A DNA stretch of 30,658 nucleotides, taken from Salpingoeca rosetta. Lineage: Eukaryota; Opisthokonta; Choanoflagellata; Craspedida; Salpingoecidae. This document shows, piece by piece, positions 1 through 11,385 of this stretch. The stretch is from positions 185,568-216,225 of the forward strand of contig NW_004754910.1 of the NCBI RefSeq assembly GCF_000188695.1, given 5' to 3'. The notes below the pieces were generated by a model, which was not told where the DNA came from, did no database searches, and worked only from the letters and a program-made list of their open reading frames with translations. Position 1 is the first letter of the stretch. Each line of letters starts with the position of its first letter. A program made the position numbers and the translations under genes.

Positions 1-66
<66 letters not shown>

Positions 67-69
67 CAG

Positions 70-163
<94 letters not shown>
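1..163. repeat. (AC)n microsatellite in a FANCL intron
   Basis: Two AC blocks (1-64 and 71-163) separated by GACAGG. They read (GT)n in the FANCL sense direction, directly after the donor. Confidence 0.95.
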
Positions 164-165
<2 letters not shown>

Positions 166-339
166 GCCGCACGTTGGTGTGAATGGGACGGGCAGGGCTG
201 TAGTGCACTTGGGTGGGCGCTGTGGATACCCCGTGGACAGATGCACCGTACACATGTGGCGGCGGCCCGCCTTGTCGATCACCTCAAGCTTCAAACCGTG
301 GCCCAAAGGGGACATGCGTTCAGCAAAGCGTGCACGGGT

Positions 340-410
<71 letters not shown>

Positions 411-413
411 TGA

Positions 414-445
<32 letters not shown>

Positions 446-1402
446 GTGTGTGAGGAGACAAGGAGGTATTCAGGAGAGGATGAGGCTTCATCTCCCTTGC
501 GTTGCCCCCTCTCCGGTCTCCCGGGCTCCTCGCTGACGTTGCGATCCAGGAACACCTCACCTTGACCTCGTGGAACGAGTCGGATATGGCTGTAATATGC
601 TGTGGCCCGATGGCCTGCAGCTCCGTCAGCAACTGCTGCACCGTGGCTGAGGACGGCCCTTCATTCAGCGCCCGCGAACTCACCTGCAGAGAGAGTGAGT
701 GAGTGAGTGAGTGAGTGAGTGAGTGAGTGAGTGAGAGTGAGATGAGAGACAGGGAGCGAGGGTGAGAGCGCGCAGGGCACACACACACGGGCGCGCACAC
801 ATACAGTGTCCCAGCCCTTGTCTTCACCACCGCCTCTGCCTCCTTTACACTTACGATGCGCTCTGTGAGTGTTTCCAGCTGCGCAAACACTTGTTCGGGC
901 TCACTGCTCGACTTCAAAATGCGCGCCACTTCTCGTTGTGCATCACGCAGCAGCTCCTCCAGCCGCCACTCTGGATACAGCCTGTCATGAACGTGCGGCG
1001 TGTATGTGTGTCGTGTATGTATATATGTGCGTGTGAGTACATCTTGTTGGTGCACCAACAACAAAGCGCTTCACAGCCTCAGCTCATCCCATACACAATC
1101 CCAACACCAACACCAACACCAACACAATCCCCACAGCAACAGCAACGAAACCCGCACTCTGTCTTTGTTGGAAGCCATGTCAGGGTGAGCCAGAACTGTC
1201 CTGCCGACGTCTCAAGCACACCAGAGTACCTTGTGTTGCATTGTGTGTTTTTACATGTGCATGTGTGAACGTTTGAACGTGCATGGTACAAAGGTCAGAT
1301 CATGTGCAGGTGGCGGCGGTCCACTGTCCGCTCGCATCCACAAGCACATCTGAACCACAAACCTGTTGTGTCCTTCCTGTTCCACAAGCAGCATCTCTTC
1401 CG
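164..1402 (-). CDS. FANCL: FANCL-like Fanconi anaemia E3 ubiquitin ligase, partial (C-terminus off left edge)
   Basis: FANCL is the RING E3 ligase subunit of the Fanconi core complex; with UBE2T it monoubiquitinates FANCD2/FANCI at DNA crosslinks in the nucleus. Exons in coding order on the minus strand are 1402-1255, 981-855, 683-561 and 288-about 164. Phases agree and the junctions are GT-AG (donors GTAAAA, GTAAGT, GTGAGG). The second exon (LYPEWRLEELL) resembles the human ELF-domain end (LLCSWQLRTIL). Exons three and four give LLTELQAIGPQHITAISDSF and then VKLEVIDKAGRRH...GYP..P...LPVPF. This matches the human URD/DRWD layout of an 'E-IGxxx' helix, 'KLxxxDxxGRxH', 'YPxxxP' and 'PVPF'. The RING finger should lie left of base 1. 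The initiator is unresolved: ATG at 1393 inside the first listed exon is possible, and an upstream exon starting near 1754 is another candidate. The last donor is at 163 or about 12 bases earlier. Identification rests on remembered human sequence. Confidence 0.8.
349..445. repeat. (GT)n microsatellite with GAGT interruptions in a FANCL intron
   Basis: GT repeat broken by a short GTGAGTGAGTGAG stretch; (CA)n in FANCL sense, toward the acceptor at 289. Confidence 0.9.
694..735. repeat. (GAGT)n tetranucleotide repeat
   Basis: About ten GAGT units lie just upstream (in sense) of the FANCL exon starting at 683. They form the pyrimidine-rich (CTCA)n tract before its acceptor. Confidence 0.9.
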
Positions 1403-1566
1403 CTGAGTCAGCAAAATAAAATTGGTTGTGTTTTGGTGACGCTGCTGTCAAACCTGACAGGCGGGCCGCCGCAAAATTCAAATCCGTCAGCCCGCAAAAA
1501 CTGGACGAGCGAGTGGTTGTGAATGCAGCCACCAACAGCACCCACCAACCAACCATCCACCCACGT

Positions 1567-1632
<66 letters not shown>

Positions 1633-1967
1633 CACACACACACACACACACACACGCCACACAGCCAACACCGGGTCGAGCACTGCGCTGCTTGACAAAG
1701 AAGAACTTGCTCCAACAACGATAAAGCAAGCGGGGGCGCTTGTGTGTTTCGCATCGGGGATAGCAACCCAGCTTTTTCTCTCTCCCATCGACAAGCAATT
1801 TGCTGTCGTCGCTGGTGCTGAGCCGCTGGAACAACAACGACAACCACAACTGCAACGCCCAATACACACACACACCCGTCCACACGTAGCTGTACACGTC
1901 CACAGCCACACACGTCTACACATAGTTACACAAACGCACACCCACGCACACGCCCACAACACCAGCC
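1403..1967. promoter_or_regulatory. Divergent intergenic region FANCL / INCENP, with (AC)n tract
   Basis: This space separates two divergently transcribed genes, so it should hold both promoters; no TATA box or other core element was recognised. A long (AC)n block lies at about 1569-1655. The minus-strand stretch below 1754 opens with ATG and encodes MRNTQAPPLALSLLEQVLLC; it could be the FANCL first exon, joined through a weak phase-1 donor, but I cannot confirm it. The last ~110 bases before the INCENP ATG are CA-rich and probably form its 5' UTR. Confidence 0.4.
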
Positions 1968-2148
1968 ATGCCCATCACAAACTACCTCAAGACGGTTCCT
2001 GCCAAGCTGCAGGAGGTCTACGATGACAAGCTGGCCAACTATGTGGCCGAAGAGTTTGACACCAACATGACCTATCTCGAGGAGATCCTGCCCGAGATTG
2101 CCAAGCACTTTGACGCGGCACAGCAAGACAACCACACCTCGTGAGTGC

Positions 2149-2179
<31 letters not shown>

Positions 2180-3352
2180 TGTGTGCATGTGTGTGTGTTT
2201 GTTTGTTATTTGTGTGTGTGTGCGTGCACGCGCGCGTGTGTGCATGTGTTGCTGTGCATGTTGTGTGCTTAGCATGTGCGTGGAGGAGATGTTGCTGTGC
2301 TCCCCTTTTGGTTGCATCCTTGCATCCACACACGCGTCTTGGCATGTTCAGCACGCACTGACACAAGTGTTCATCTGTATCACCACCATTCCCGTGTTGT
2401 TTACACATGCCAGACATGCTGACGATGAGGAGCACAATGATGATGACGCCTCCCATCACGAGCGAGTGGTGCTGCCAAAGACGCCATCACACAAGAAGCG
2501 CCAGCGCCCGCGCTTTGCCGGACAGAAGAAGAAGATGCCTGTTCTTGACGACAACGCAAGCTCACATGAGGTGGGTTTTGTGCTGGTTGTTCATGCGTGT
2601 GTGCGTGTGGGCGTTTGTTGGGGTCGAAGGGAAACATCGATCGTGGGTGTCTTCATCACACACACGCACATACACACATGCACACACACACGCACGCACG
2701 CGCGCGCGCACACACACACACACACGCATACATGCACACGCACACGCACGCAACGACACACCCACACACCCACACCCTCTTACACACTTGCTCACACATA
2801 CGTAACTACTACAGCCGTCCCCGATTCGCACGCGCGCGTCTCTGCTGTCGGGCGCACTCAACAACTCCACAAACGCATCGCCCTGCCACCTCAATGGCGG
2901 TCGTGCAAAGCCCAAGCGCGCAGCCGCCGTCGCCGCCACACAGCGCATGCAAACCCGCGCCTCAATCGCTGCTGCTGCTGCTGCAAGCAATGCCGGCACA
3001 CCCTCCCCGCGCAAGGCCGTGCGCGCTGCCAGTACGTCATCGCCAGCACCCGCAGCATCCCCATCCCAAGATGATGCGCCTGCAACTGTCAAAGCAACGC
3101 GCAAGCAGCAACAGCAATATGCACATGCTGATGACGACACAGAGCACGACTCGTGTGCCACATCGACTGCTGTGACGTCGCCGGCAGAGTCTCACACGTG
3201 CTCTCCTGCATCGTCCCCTCTTGCATCATCAGCATCGTCCTCGTCTGTGTCGTCCACAAGTAAGCAGGGCAGGCGCAAAGCCACCAAGGCAGCATCACGC
3301 TCCAAGAACACACAAAACCGCACACGCAAGACCCGCAAGCAGACGTCCAAGA

Positions 3353-3383
<31 letters not shown>

Positions 3384-6300
3384 AGCGGACGATGACAGCG
3401 ACTCTGACTTTGAGCCGGAGACGGCTGTGAAGCAGCGACCACGCCGCACAACACGCACGCGCGCAGGCCGCAAGAAGAAGGCAGCGGAAGAGACCGACAA
3501 CACCAACGCTGCTGCTGACGTTGGCGAGTCGCCATCAGCATCAGCATCATCGTCGTCGTTGTCGTCGTCGTCTTCGTCTGGAAGTGGCCGCAAGACGCGA
3601 AAGGCAAAGACGGCCGCAATGAAGAAGACGAAGAAGGCAACAACCACGACCACCAAGAGCGGACGTACACTACGCGCCAAAACCACACGCAAGGCCACAC
3701 GCGCTGCACTGCGATCATCGGTTGAAGAGTCTGCAACGGACACGTCATCTGCGTCGTGGGCATCCTCCCGCACCTCCATGGCGGAGAGTGAGTTTGCGAC
3801 ACCAACGTCGGGATCGCCCGTGTCATCTGCAGCATCAAGCGGACGCGTAACGCGCGCGTCATCTCGCGCCGGTGCGCGCCATCGCACCAACAGCAGCAGC
3901 AGCAGCAGCAGCAAGAAGGCGGCTGGTAGGAAGAGTGCATGTGATACCGAAGAGCGCGTCGTAGATGAGGAGAGTGATGAGGAGGCTGTGTCGACAGTCA
4001 CGCGCGTGCAGCCCAACCGTCGCCGCATTGCTTCCATGTCATCCTCAGACGAGGATGGTGACGATGAGGCAGAGGAGAACGAGCAGAGTGACGACAACAG
4101 TGACAACAATGATAACGATGACGATGTTCGGGTGTCTGCAGCAACTGATGCGACGACGGCCGCCGTGCGCGAGGAAGTGTCGCCATCAACAGCCAGCAGC
4201 GTCTTTGCCACTCCAGTTGACCACACAACGGCGAGCTCACGCCTCGCTACCGCTGCTGGTGATGCTGACACGACAGTTGCCAACACCGATGAGAGCGTCG
4301 CTTCAAGCGCAGCATCTGCGGCAACAGCAAACAGCAGCGCAACCATCTGTGCATCTAATGCATCCACAGCTGCTGATTTGTCCTCCGTTGATGATGCTGC
4401 CTCCTCTTCGGCAACATCATCGTTTGTGTCTGTGGATGAGAGCGATGAGACGACACCTGCTGCGTCTGCCGCTTCGCTCCTGTCCACGACACTCGACAGC
4501 ACGGCCACCACGACAACGACAGCCACCACCGACGCTGACACCACCACCACCACGACAACGACAACCACGAGAGGCTCCACGCTGAGCGAGGACACAAGCA
4601 CAGCGCCATCGCGCAACGCAAGCATCATCAGCACAAGCAGCCGCAACACGTCAATGGCCTCTGCTCGCGAGCCATGCACACCAACGTCGCGTGTTGCAGG
4701 CGGCAGGAACATCCGGCAGGAGTGCCCCACGCCATCCACGGTAAAGAAGACAGGCCAGTTTACGCCCATTGCCAAAACAGGCACGTCCTCCATTGCGCGT
4801 GGGCGATCGAGCACGCAGCGCACGAGCTTCCGGCAACTGGAGAAACTCGGCGCCGTCAAGCAGCGCCTGCAGAATTTGCAGCGACAGCATGAGTTGCGGC
4901 AGCAACGGACACGCCAGTTGTCGCACACACCCACCCCTGGTGGAGGCAAGGGCCGACCAAAGCCCAAGATTGATCGCACGGCGCTACGCAACATCCCAGA
5001 GGATGACGTCATGCGCACGCCCGTGTCGTCTGCAGCCAACCGGGTGCGCTCCCGCTTTGGCGAGGCAGCTGACAACGCCACCAGCAGCAGCAGCAGTGCT
5101 GATGGCACGGATGCTGGCAACACATCGGCCATGTCGCTGTCGTCGTCCACTTCCTTCTCGTCTGCCGTGTCGTCGTCGACAGCCGGTACTTCATCCACGT
5201 CTGCGTCTGCTGCGCGTGGTGCTGGTGTTGGCGCCTATCGCTCCCGTCTGGCATCGGGAAGCAGCAGCGTGTATGGCAACCGCGCGCACCCGCGCATCCC
5301 CTCCGCATCCAAGTTTGGCGACAGTGACAGCGACGCAACGGTGCAGGCCTCTGACCACACCAACAGCACCAGCAGCGGCAGCAGCAACGCGGGCAGCGCT
5401 AACGCGGCCTCCCGTCTGCCTGGCAACATGTTTGCCAACGGGCCGCTGGGCAACGAGTCGCACGCGAGCAGCAGGCCCGGTGACATGTCATCGTCTTCGT
5501 CCACGGGTGTGAACAGCACCAACAGCAGCCGAGTTGTGGATGAGGCGTGGACCTCTGGCCTGTCGCTGTCATCATCGTCAGCATCGTCATCCTTCACCTC
5601 TGGCAACAAATCCAAGCTGCCAAGTGCATCTGACACCAGCAACAGCAGCACTGGCAAGTCTGGAGAAGAGAATGTGACGTCCTCCATGCTCATGTCATCG
5701 TACTCGTCCATTTCGTCATTCGCCGCCTCACAGGCCAAGTCGCTGCTGCGCGCGTTCTCGTCGGACACGTCTGCCACGAGCGACCAGGAGGCAGGCAGGA
5801 CCGCAAGTCCTGCCGAGTCCTCCTTCTCGGACGATGGGCGGTTCCACCCGAACGCGGCCAAGCGGAAGAGTGATCCCGCTGAAGAGAGCGAGAAGCGCGC
5901 CAAGGCGAGCACCCAGACACGTGCAGCACCACTCTCCAACATCGTCAGGTGTGTGTGTGTGTGTGTTATGTGTGTGTGTATGTTGTGTGTGTGTGTGTGC
6001 GTGTGAGGGAGGGAGGCGCTTGAGGGCGCTTTCTTGCGTCGTATGTGTATGTGTGTGTGTGTGTTGTTTTGAGATGTGTGTGTGTGCGTATGTGTGTGTG
6101 TGTTACTGGTTTCTTTGAAGCAGCTCACAGGATTTGGTTTTTGCATTCATCGTTACAAACCACACCTTTGATAGGCCCAGCAAGGCTTCAAATGCTTCGT
6201 CTTCGAGTGCAAACGGCCGTGTGGTTCCGGGCAACTTGGCAACAAAAGCGATGTCGTTCATCAAACCCAAGACCGCGCCAAAGCCGCAGCAGAAGCCCAA

Positions 6301-6645
6301 GCCACAGATCAAGGCAGTGGCCCAGGCACAACGCGCAAAGGAGGCGCAGGAGAGGCGGGCGTAAGTTTGCATACATGTGGGTGTGTGGGGGGGGGTACAA
6401 CGTATGTTCATGCATGTACGCAAGAATGCACGCTTTGTGTTGCAACTCACTGGTGTCCTCAATTGCATGTTCATGTGCAGGCGTGAGCGCGAAGAGAAGC
6501 GGAAAGCAAACGAGGCCCGTCGCCGCGCACAGCAGGAAGCGCAGGCACGACAGCAGGCCAAAGAGGCACAACGACAGAAGCAGGAGGCCATGGTATGTGG
6601 GAGCCGGCTTGAGAGTGAGTGAGTGTGTGTTGTGTGTGTTGTGTG

Positions 6646-6689
<44 letters not shown>

Positions 6690-7402
6690 GTGTGTGTTGT
6701 GTGTGTGTGTGTGTGTGTGTGTTGTGTGTGTTGTGTGTGTGTGTGTTGTGTGTGTTGTGTGTGTTGTGTGTGTGTGTGCGTGTGTGTGTGTTTGTCGTTT
6801 TGTTTGTTCTTGATGCTCACATGCTCCCATGCTTGCTGACGGTATGCCGTAGCGTGCTGCTGAGATGAACAAGTTGCGCAAGGAGAAGCAGCAGGCTGAT
6901 CAGCTGGCAGCAAAGGCCGAGCAGGTGCACTTGTGTGTGTGTGTGTGTGTGTGCGGCGGTGAACAGTCGTTGTTGCAGGTGGCGTGTTGTGTACACATTC
7001 TTGCTCACTCATGGCGTGGCATGTATGTATGTCGTGACTTTGTGATAGAACCGCCGGTTGCGCGAGAACATGAGTCAGCAGCGCGCAAAGCTGAACGAAA
7101 AGCAGAAGCTGAAGGAGGAGCAAGAGAACAAAGACCGCCCACGCGGACTCCGCAATCTCGTGAGTGAGAGAGGGTGCGTGTGAGTGTGTGTATGTGTGTG
7201 TGAGAGCTTGGGTTGCGTTGACTGAGTGTCACTGTTGCTGCAAGTGTGCCGTGTCCTCTTACACGCCGCCACACCTCCAACACCAACATTATGCAGACAC
7301 AGCACCAGCAGTGGGCGCCATCATCGCCTGTCGTTTCGCGACCGGAAGACAACTACGATATCAGCGGCATGCGCAGCGACGACGACACAGACGACGAGGT
7401 GC

Positions 7403-7440
<38 letters not shown>

Positions 7441-8010
7441 ATGTAAGAAGTGGCGAGTGTACGCTTTCCGTACTTATCATTTCTTGTCTCCACCTGCTCC
7501 GCCTCACACCTCCACCGTCACCACCATCCTCATCACGATGACTTGCCCTCCCCTCAGAACGATCCCCGCCATGCCGTGCCCTCGTGGGCGCGCGACCACG
7601 CGCTGCGCACAGCGCTCATTCGCCAACACAACGCGGGCCAGAACCCGTACCACATTTTCCCGCCAGACGACTTCCAGCCCATCAAGCTCTCGGAGGTCTT
7701 TCCAAACCACTCCAAGCCAAGGTAAAGGGGTAGGGTGTTTGTTTTAGTGTTATATGTTGTTGTGACTGGTTGTTGTGGTTGGTAGGTTGCTGTGGGTGGT
7801 TGGTTGGTTGGTTGGTTGTTGGTTGACAGGATTGGGTGCGTGTACATCAGTGTTGAAGCGCTTCCCCGGATCAAGAATTCAACGTGGCTGCTGTGGTCCG
7901 TGTGCTCACACGTGTGTTTGTGTGCTGCTTACAGATATGAGAGGCGCACGAGTTCAGCGCTGTGGGAAAACAGCCCACGCAACCCCGGCTCGCTCCGAAA
8001 AGTGCTTTGA
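1968..8010 (+). CDS. INCENP: Inner centromere protein INCENP, chromosomal passenger complex scaffold, complete
   Basis: INCENP holds Aurora B, survivin and borealin together and targets them to centromeres and the spindle midzone. Exons: 1968-2140, 2414-2570, 2815-5948, 6175-6360, 6481-6592, 6853-6924, 7049-7159, 7297-7398, 7558-7721, 7935-8010. All phases join, giving about 1428 residues. Residues 1-57 form the N-terminal survivin/borealin-binding helix region. Exon 2 carries PKTPSHKKRQRPR, matching the human PKTPSQKNRRKKR segment with its CDK site. Exon 3 (about residues 111-1155) is Ser/Thr/Ala-rich and basic with poly-Gln, presumably disordered. Residues about 1195-1315 are a charged helix rich in R, K, E and Q, like the single alpha helix of other INCENPs. 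The last ~95 residues are a clear IN-box: SDDDTDDE, PSWARDHAL, SKPRYERRTSSALWENSP. It includes the TSS motif that Aurora B phosphorylates. It is longer than human INCENP (about 920 residues), almost entirely because of exon 3. Confidence 0.95.
6630..6795 (+). repeat. (GT)n with regular GTT interruptions, INCENP intron 5
   Basis: GT blocks of varied length are separated by single TT steps (TGTGTTGTGTGTG), a higher-order pattern rather than pure slippage. Confidence 0.85.
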
Positions 8011-8356
8011 GCCGAGATGTGGTGGTGCTTGTCTGTGGATGTCCAGAAAACAGAGTTGCTTGCTTTGTACGTTTGCACGTTGAATTGAGTGATAGTTGCC
8101 GCAATGTTGGCTGCGTTGTGTTGCTTTCAGAAAGCCTCGTTGGTTGAGGAGAAGATAACAGTGGTTGGCGTGTTGAGTGAGGGTGAAAGGAAGAGGGGGT
8201 TTGGTCTTTTTTACACAATGAATTGCTTTCAATATGAAACACACGTGAGATGGTGTCACGAAGAAAGCAAGGCTGGGAGCGAAAAGGGAAGTGAACAGAC
8301 GAACTTGGGTTGAAAAAGTACGCAAACAAGCAAAGCGTCACAAGTTACCTACCACA
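8011..8356. other. Convergent 3' intergenic space between INCENP and the EF-hand gene
   Basis: Both neighbours end here, so this must hold the two 3' UTRs. No AATAAA signal, RNA gene or conserved ORF was seen on either strand. The sequence is free of long dinucleotide repeats, unlike the flanking introns. Confidence 0.5.
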
Positions 8357-8546
8357 TCAGTCATCACCACCTTCATCGTCATCACCCCCATCACCACCAT
8401 CATCACCACCATCATCATCACCTTCATCACCTTCATCACCATCATCCGCAGCATCCAAGTCATCGTCCAGATCAAGGTCGAGGTCGTCGTCTTCACCGCC
8501 GCCGCCGTCTCCCGTCTCTGCAGGCACAGCAGGCGCGGCTATGGTG

Positions 8547-8626
<80 letters not shown>

Positions 8627-10300
8627 GTGTGTGTGTGTGTGTTGTGTTAGTGTGTGAATGGAAAGAAAGAAGGAAACAGGTGGTGGGTGTGAGACGAGCA
8701 AGCAGGGACAGCGTTCAGGAGCATGGTACATACCTGGTGCCTGCGGCATCTCGCCTGTCTTCTTGTACAATCGGTACGACTTGACGCCAAGGGACTGTTT
8801 GGGGGGAGTAACGGAGGGCAGTGTTGTCGGTGATGGCGTGGGTGAGGGGGAAAGCGCCACGCACACGTGCGCTCGGAGGCTGCAAAATGTACGTATATGC
8901 AACACGTAAACGTTCACACAGAGAGAGTGTGTGTGATGATGTAGACACAAGTGAACGAGACGGTACCTTCAGCAGATCCTTCTCTCGAATGTGTTCTGCA
9001 TCTATATCGGCAAGCTCCTGACGCTGTCCGACCAATATGCGCTCAAGGCCAGTGTCAACAAGCTCCTGTGACGGCAAGAAGATGGAGGGAGGGGTTTGGG
9101 GAAGTAGGGAGGTGGGGAAAGCGGTGAGGACAGGCTGCGCATGCAGACCCGCGAGCATACCATGTTTCCCTCATGCCCGCAAGTCTGTGCGTGTGGGCAG
9201 ACATGTAGGCGCACAGAGAAGTGCAGACACACACACACATGTGCACACACACACACACAAGCGCGCGCACACACACACACCAGCACACACACACACACCA
9301 CATACAAGCGCGCACACACACACACCACATACAAGCGCGCACACACACACACATGAACACACAAGAACACACAAGTACACACACACAAGCACACACACAC
9401 CCCACATACAAGAACAGATACGCACCAGCAAGCCACCGCCGTAGCACTTGTTGATTTTGGGTTGTGCGCAGTAGTCGACAGAGCCGTTGTCCTGCAAGTC
9501 CATGGCAATGGCAAGCGTCTCCATGTTGTCCTTGCTGTGTCCAAACTGCGTGAACACGTCCACAGCCTCCTCAACAGACACAGATCCACTTCCTAACAAG
9601 GGGACGCGAACGAGGGGAGGGGAGAGGAGAGAGTGATGGCGTGTTAGCCATTATCAATCTCACAGGGGTGGCTGGGAAGACAGACGATTGCATGCAGAGA
9701 TGCATGCAAGCGGTGGTTTCACACAAACGCCCACCAACCACAAGGACAGCAGAGCAAAAAACACAGGTACTGCTGTGCGTGTTGTGACTGACCAATCTTG
9801 TCGACGCCACGAAGCTCATCAAAGACGCGGGCCACATTCTCCTTGAACCATTCGCGACAGGGCTCTAGCCATTCCACAGACAGAAGGCTCTCGTCTCGTT
9901 TGCGCGACGCTGTGTCATCGATGATCTGCTGCATGCGCAGCTGCAAAACGCAAGCGCATCACGAAGCAAGCGAGGGGCGTGGATAGGACATGAATCAGGG
10001 GGTGAGAGATGCATCGGTGAAGGAAACATGCGGATCATGCACGCAGATGGACACCAGCAGAAACAGGAAACGGCAACAACAACAGTGGGTGTGCTGACCA
10101 GTAGTGGGTCGGCGGAGGAAGCAGACTTCTTTCCCTTCTTTCCCTTCTTCTTTCCCTTCCCTAATCATGCAGGCGTGCAGGAGGTTGAGAAGCAGCAGTG
10201 AGGTGGGGCTGGGGTTGGGGGTTGGGAAAGAAACGCACATGATCGCACGAACGCACGTCTGCACACGAGCACGCGCCTGCGTACCTTTCTTCTTTGGCAT
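8357..10300 (-). CDS. Small EF-hand protein with Lys-rich N-terminus and Asp-rich C-terminus, family not recognised
   Basis: Exons in coding order on the minus strand: 10300-10285 (MPKKK plus one base), 10160-10099, 9940-9793, 9592-9426, 9065-8967, 8794-8734, 8517-8357. All join in phase with GT-AG junctions and give 237 residues. Residues 1-26 are a Lys/Gly tract. About 27-75 is a charged helical region (IIDDTASRKRDESLLSVEWL). About 65-90 reads FDELRGVDKIGSGSVSVEEA, an EF-hand-like helix-loop-helix. A second degenerate loop follows (AMDLQDNGSVDY). Residues 132-164 form a charged helix (ERILVGQRQELADIDAEHIR), then SYRLYKKTGEMPQAP. The final ~50 residues are almost all Asp/Gly. I do not recognise an orthologue; the Lys-rich start and degenerate EF-hand pair recall axonemal proteins, but that is a guess. 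Exon 2 has a purine-rich start and weak donor (GTCAGC), so it is the least certain exon. The inverted-repeat arm begins 14 bases upstream of the ATG. Confidence 0.72.
8550..8645. repeat. (GT)n microsatellite in the EF-hand gene
   Basis: Long pure GT block on the plus strand, therefore (CA)n in sense, in the last intron just before the acceptor of the Asp-rich exon. Confidence 0.95.
9230..9405. repeat. (AC)n with embedded ~27-base repeat
   Basis: AC tract containing two copies of a unit with ACCACATACAAGCGCGCACA and a third CCCACATACAAG variant near 9400. It lies in the EF-hand gene intron between 9426 and 9065. Confidence 0.85.
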
Positions 10301-10962
10301 GGTGGGGTTGGTGGTGGATTGGCAGAGGGGTAGAAGGAGAGAGAGGGGGTGGGAAGAAGGTAGAAGGCTGGTGGTGGTGGCGGGAACCGGAACGGGGAGA
10401 GAGCAAGAGAAAACACCAACCGAGCAGGGAGGTCTGGAGGTGTGCGCCAGAAAAGGAGAGCAAAGGGAGAACAAAAACGGAAAGGAGAGACAAGAAGGGA
10501 GCAAGCACGCACAAAGGGGAGCAACAGAAGCAAGAAGGCGACACTGCAACAGGCTACGAGCGACGTGTAGTGGAGCGTAGAGTGCAAGAGTCTACATAAG
10601 AGAGTGCAAGACACAGCACAGCCGATGGGCAGTGAAGTCAGTCCAGCCACACTACCTAGGTAAGGAGGGAGCGAGAGCAGGACTGGGAGACTGGGAGACT
10701 GGCAGAAGGAAAGGAGGGAGGAGGGAGGAGAAGGAAAGTGCAAAGAGAGACGGTGGTTGGTGCTATGTGTGGTTGTTGGTGGTGTGGACGTTGAGAGTGA
10801 GTTGAAGCTTTTGTGACTTTGTGACTGGCTTGTGGTAGGTTGTGCTTGTGTGGTTTCCAAGGCAAGAAGCAAGGCAGGCGATTGGGAGGAACAAGAATGG
10901 GAGGAGCATTCATGTTCGCAAAAAATCGCACGAGAAGCAAGGAAGCGCAAAAGCCTCCAGTC

Positions 10963-11034
10963 GACTCCGTGGCGCAATTGGTAGCGTAATGGACTCCAGT
11001 TCCATGGGTTGCGAGTTCGAGTCTCGTCGGGGTC
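10963..11034 (+). tRNA. tRNA-Trp (anticodon CCA), left copy
   Basis: A 72-base intronless cloverleaf. The acceptor stem is GACTCCG with CGGGGTC (one G-U pair). The D stem is GCGC/GCGT, and the anticodon stem is ATGGA/TCCAT around the loop CTCCAGT, placing CCA at positions 34-36. The T stem is GCGAG/CTCGT with loop TTCGAGT. The D-arm and T-arm sequences fit pol III A and B boxes. The CCA end is not encoded. An identical copy lies on the opposite strand in the right arm. Confidence 0.95.
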
Positions 11035-11042
11035 ACGGTCGA

Positions 11043-11050
11043 TTTTTTTT
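11043..11050 (+). terminator. Pol III oligo-T terminator of the left tRNA-Trp
   Basis: Eight T residues begin 9 bases after the tRNA 3' end, followed by a second T6 run at 11053-11058. This is the expected pol III stop. Confidence 0.85.
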
Positions 11051-11385
11051 CCTTTTTTGCGTTTTGCGTTCAGCAGCAAGAACTGCAAGCAAAACAACAA
11101 AGTGCACAAACAACTCACCGACTGCTGTCTCGCACACAACTAACAACAACACAGCGGAAGTGTGCCGACCAACTGAGCAACTGCTGCCTCCCAAGCAAGC
11201 AAGCACCAAAAGAACTCAATCCTGTCTACCACCACCCACAGCACGACAGCACAGCACACTAGCACAACCCGCAAGCGCAGAACACCCGCAGCGGCAACCA
11301 CAAAACTTTATCAAAAGATAACTCTGCTTCTGAGGGCAAACCAAACAGACACAGACACTCACCAACCAACACCAGAATACCAGCC

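Noticed and set aside
291..1064. Many ORFs encoding long HTHTHT or CVCVCV runs, here and throughout the window
   Set aside because: They are translations of (AC)n/(GT)n arrays joined to intron and exon pieces; real exons inside them were extracted using splice signals and family similarity.
3192..5198. 668-codon open frame on the minus strand
   Set aside because: It is antisense to the low-complexity INCENP exon; the acidic/Val/Ser composition simply mirrors the repetitive sense codons.
7450..7550. Separate small plus-strand gene between INCENP exons 8 and 9
   Set aside because: The stretch is a normal intron ending in CCCTCAG; joining the flanking exons gives the conserved IN-box without interruption.
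8380..8450. CATCACCACC repeat as a CRISPR-like or regulatory array
   Set aside because: It is the coding sequence of the Asp/Gly-rich tail of the EF-hand protein read on the minus strand.
10165..11139. 324-codon minus-strand ORF and its partners in both repeat arms
   Set aside because: It runs straight through the tRNA-Trp gene and promoter sequence; identity between the arms reflects DNA duplication, not protein conservation.
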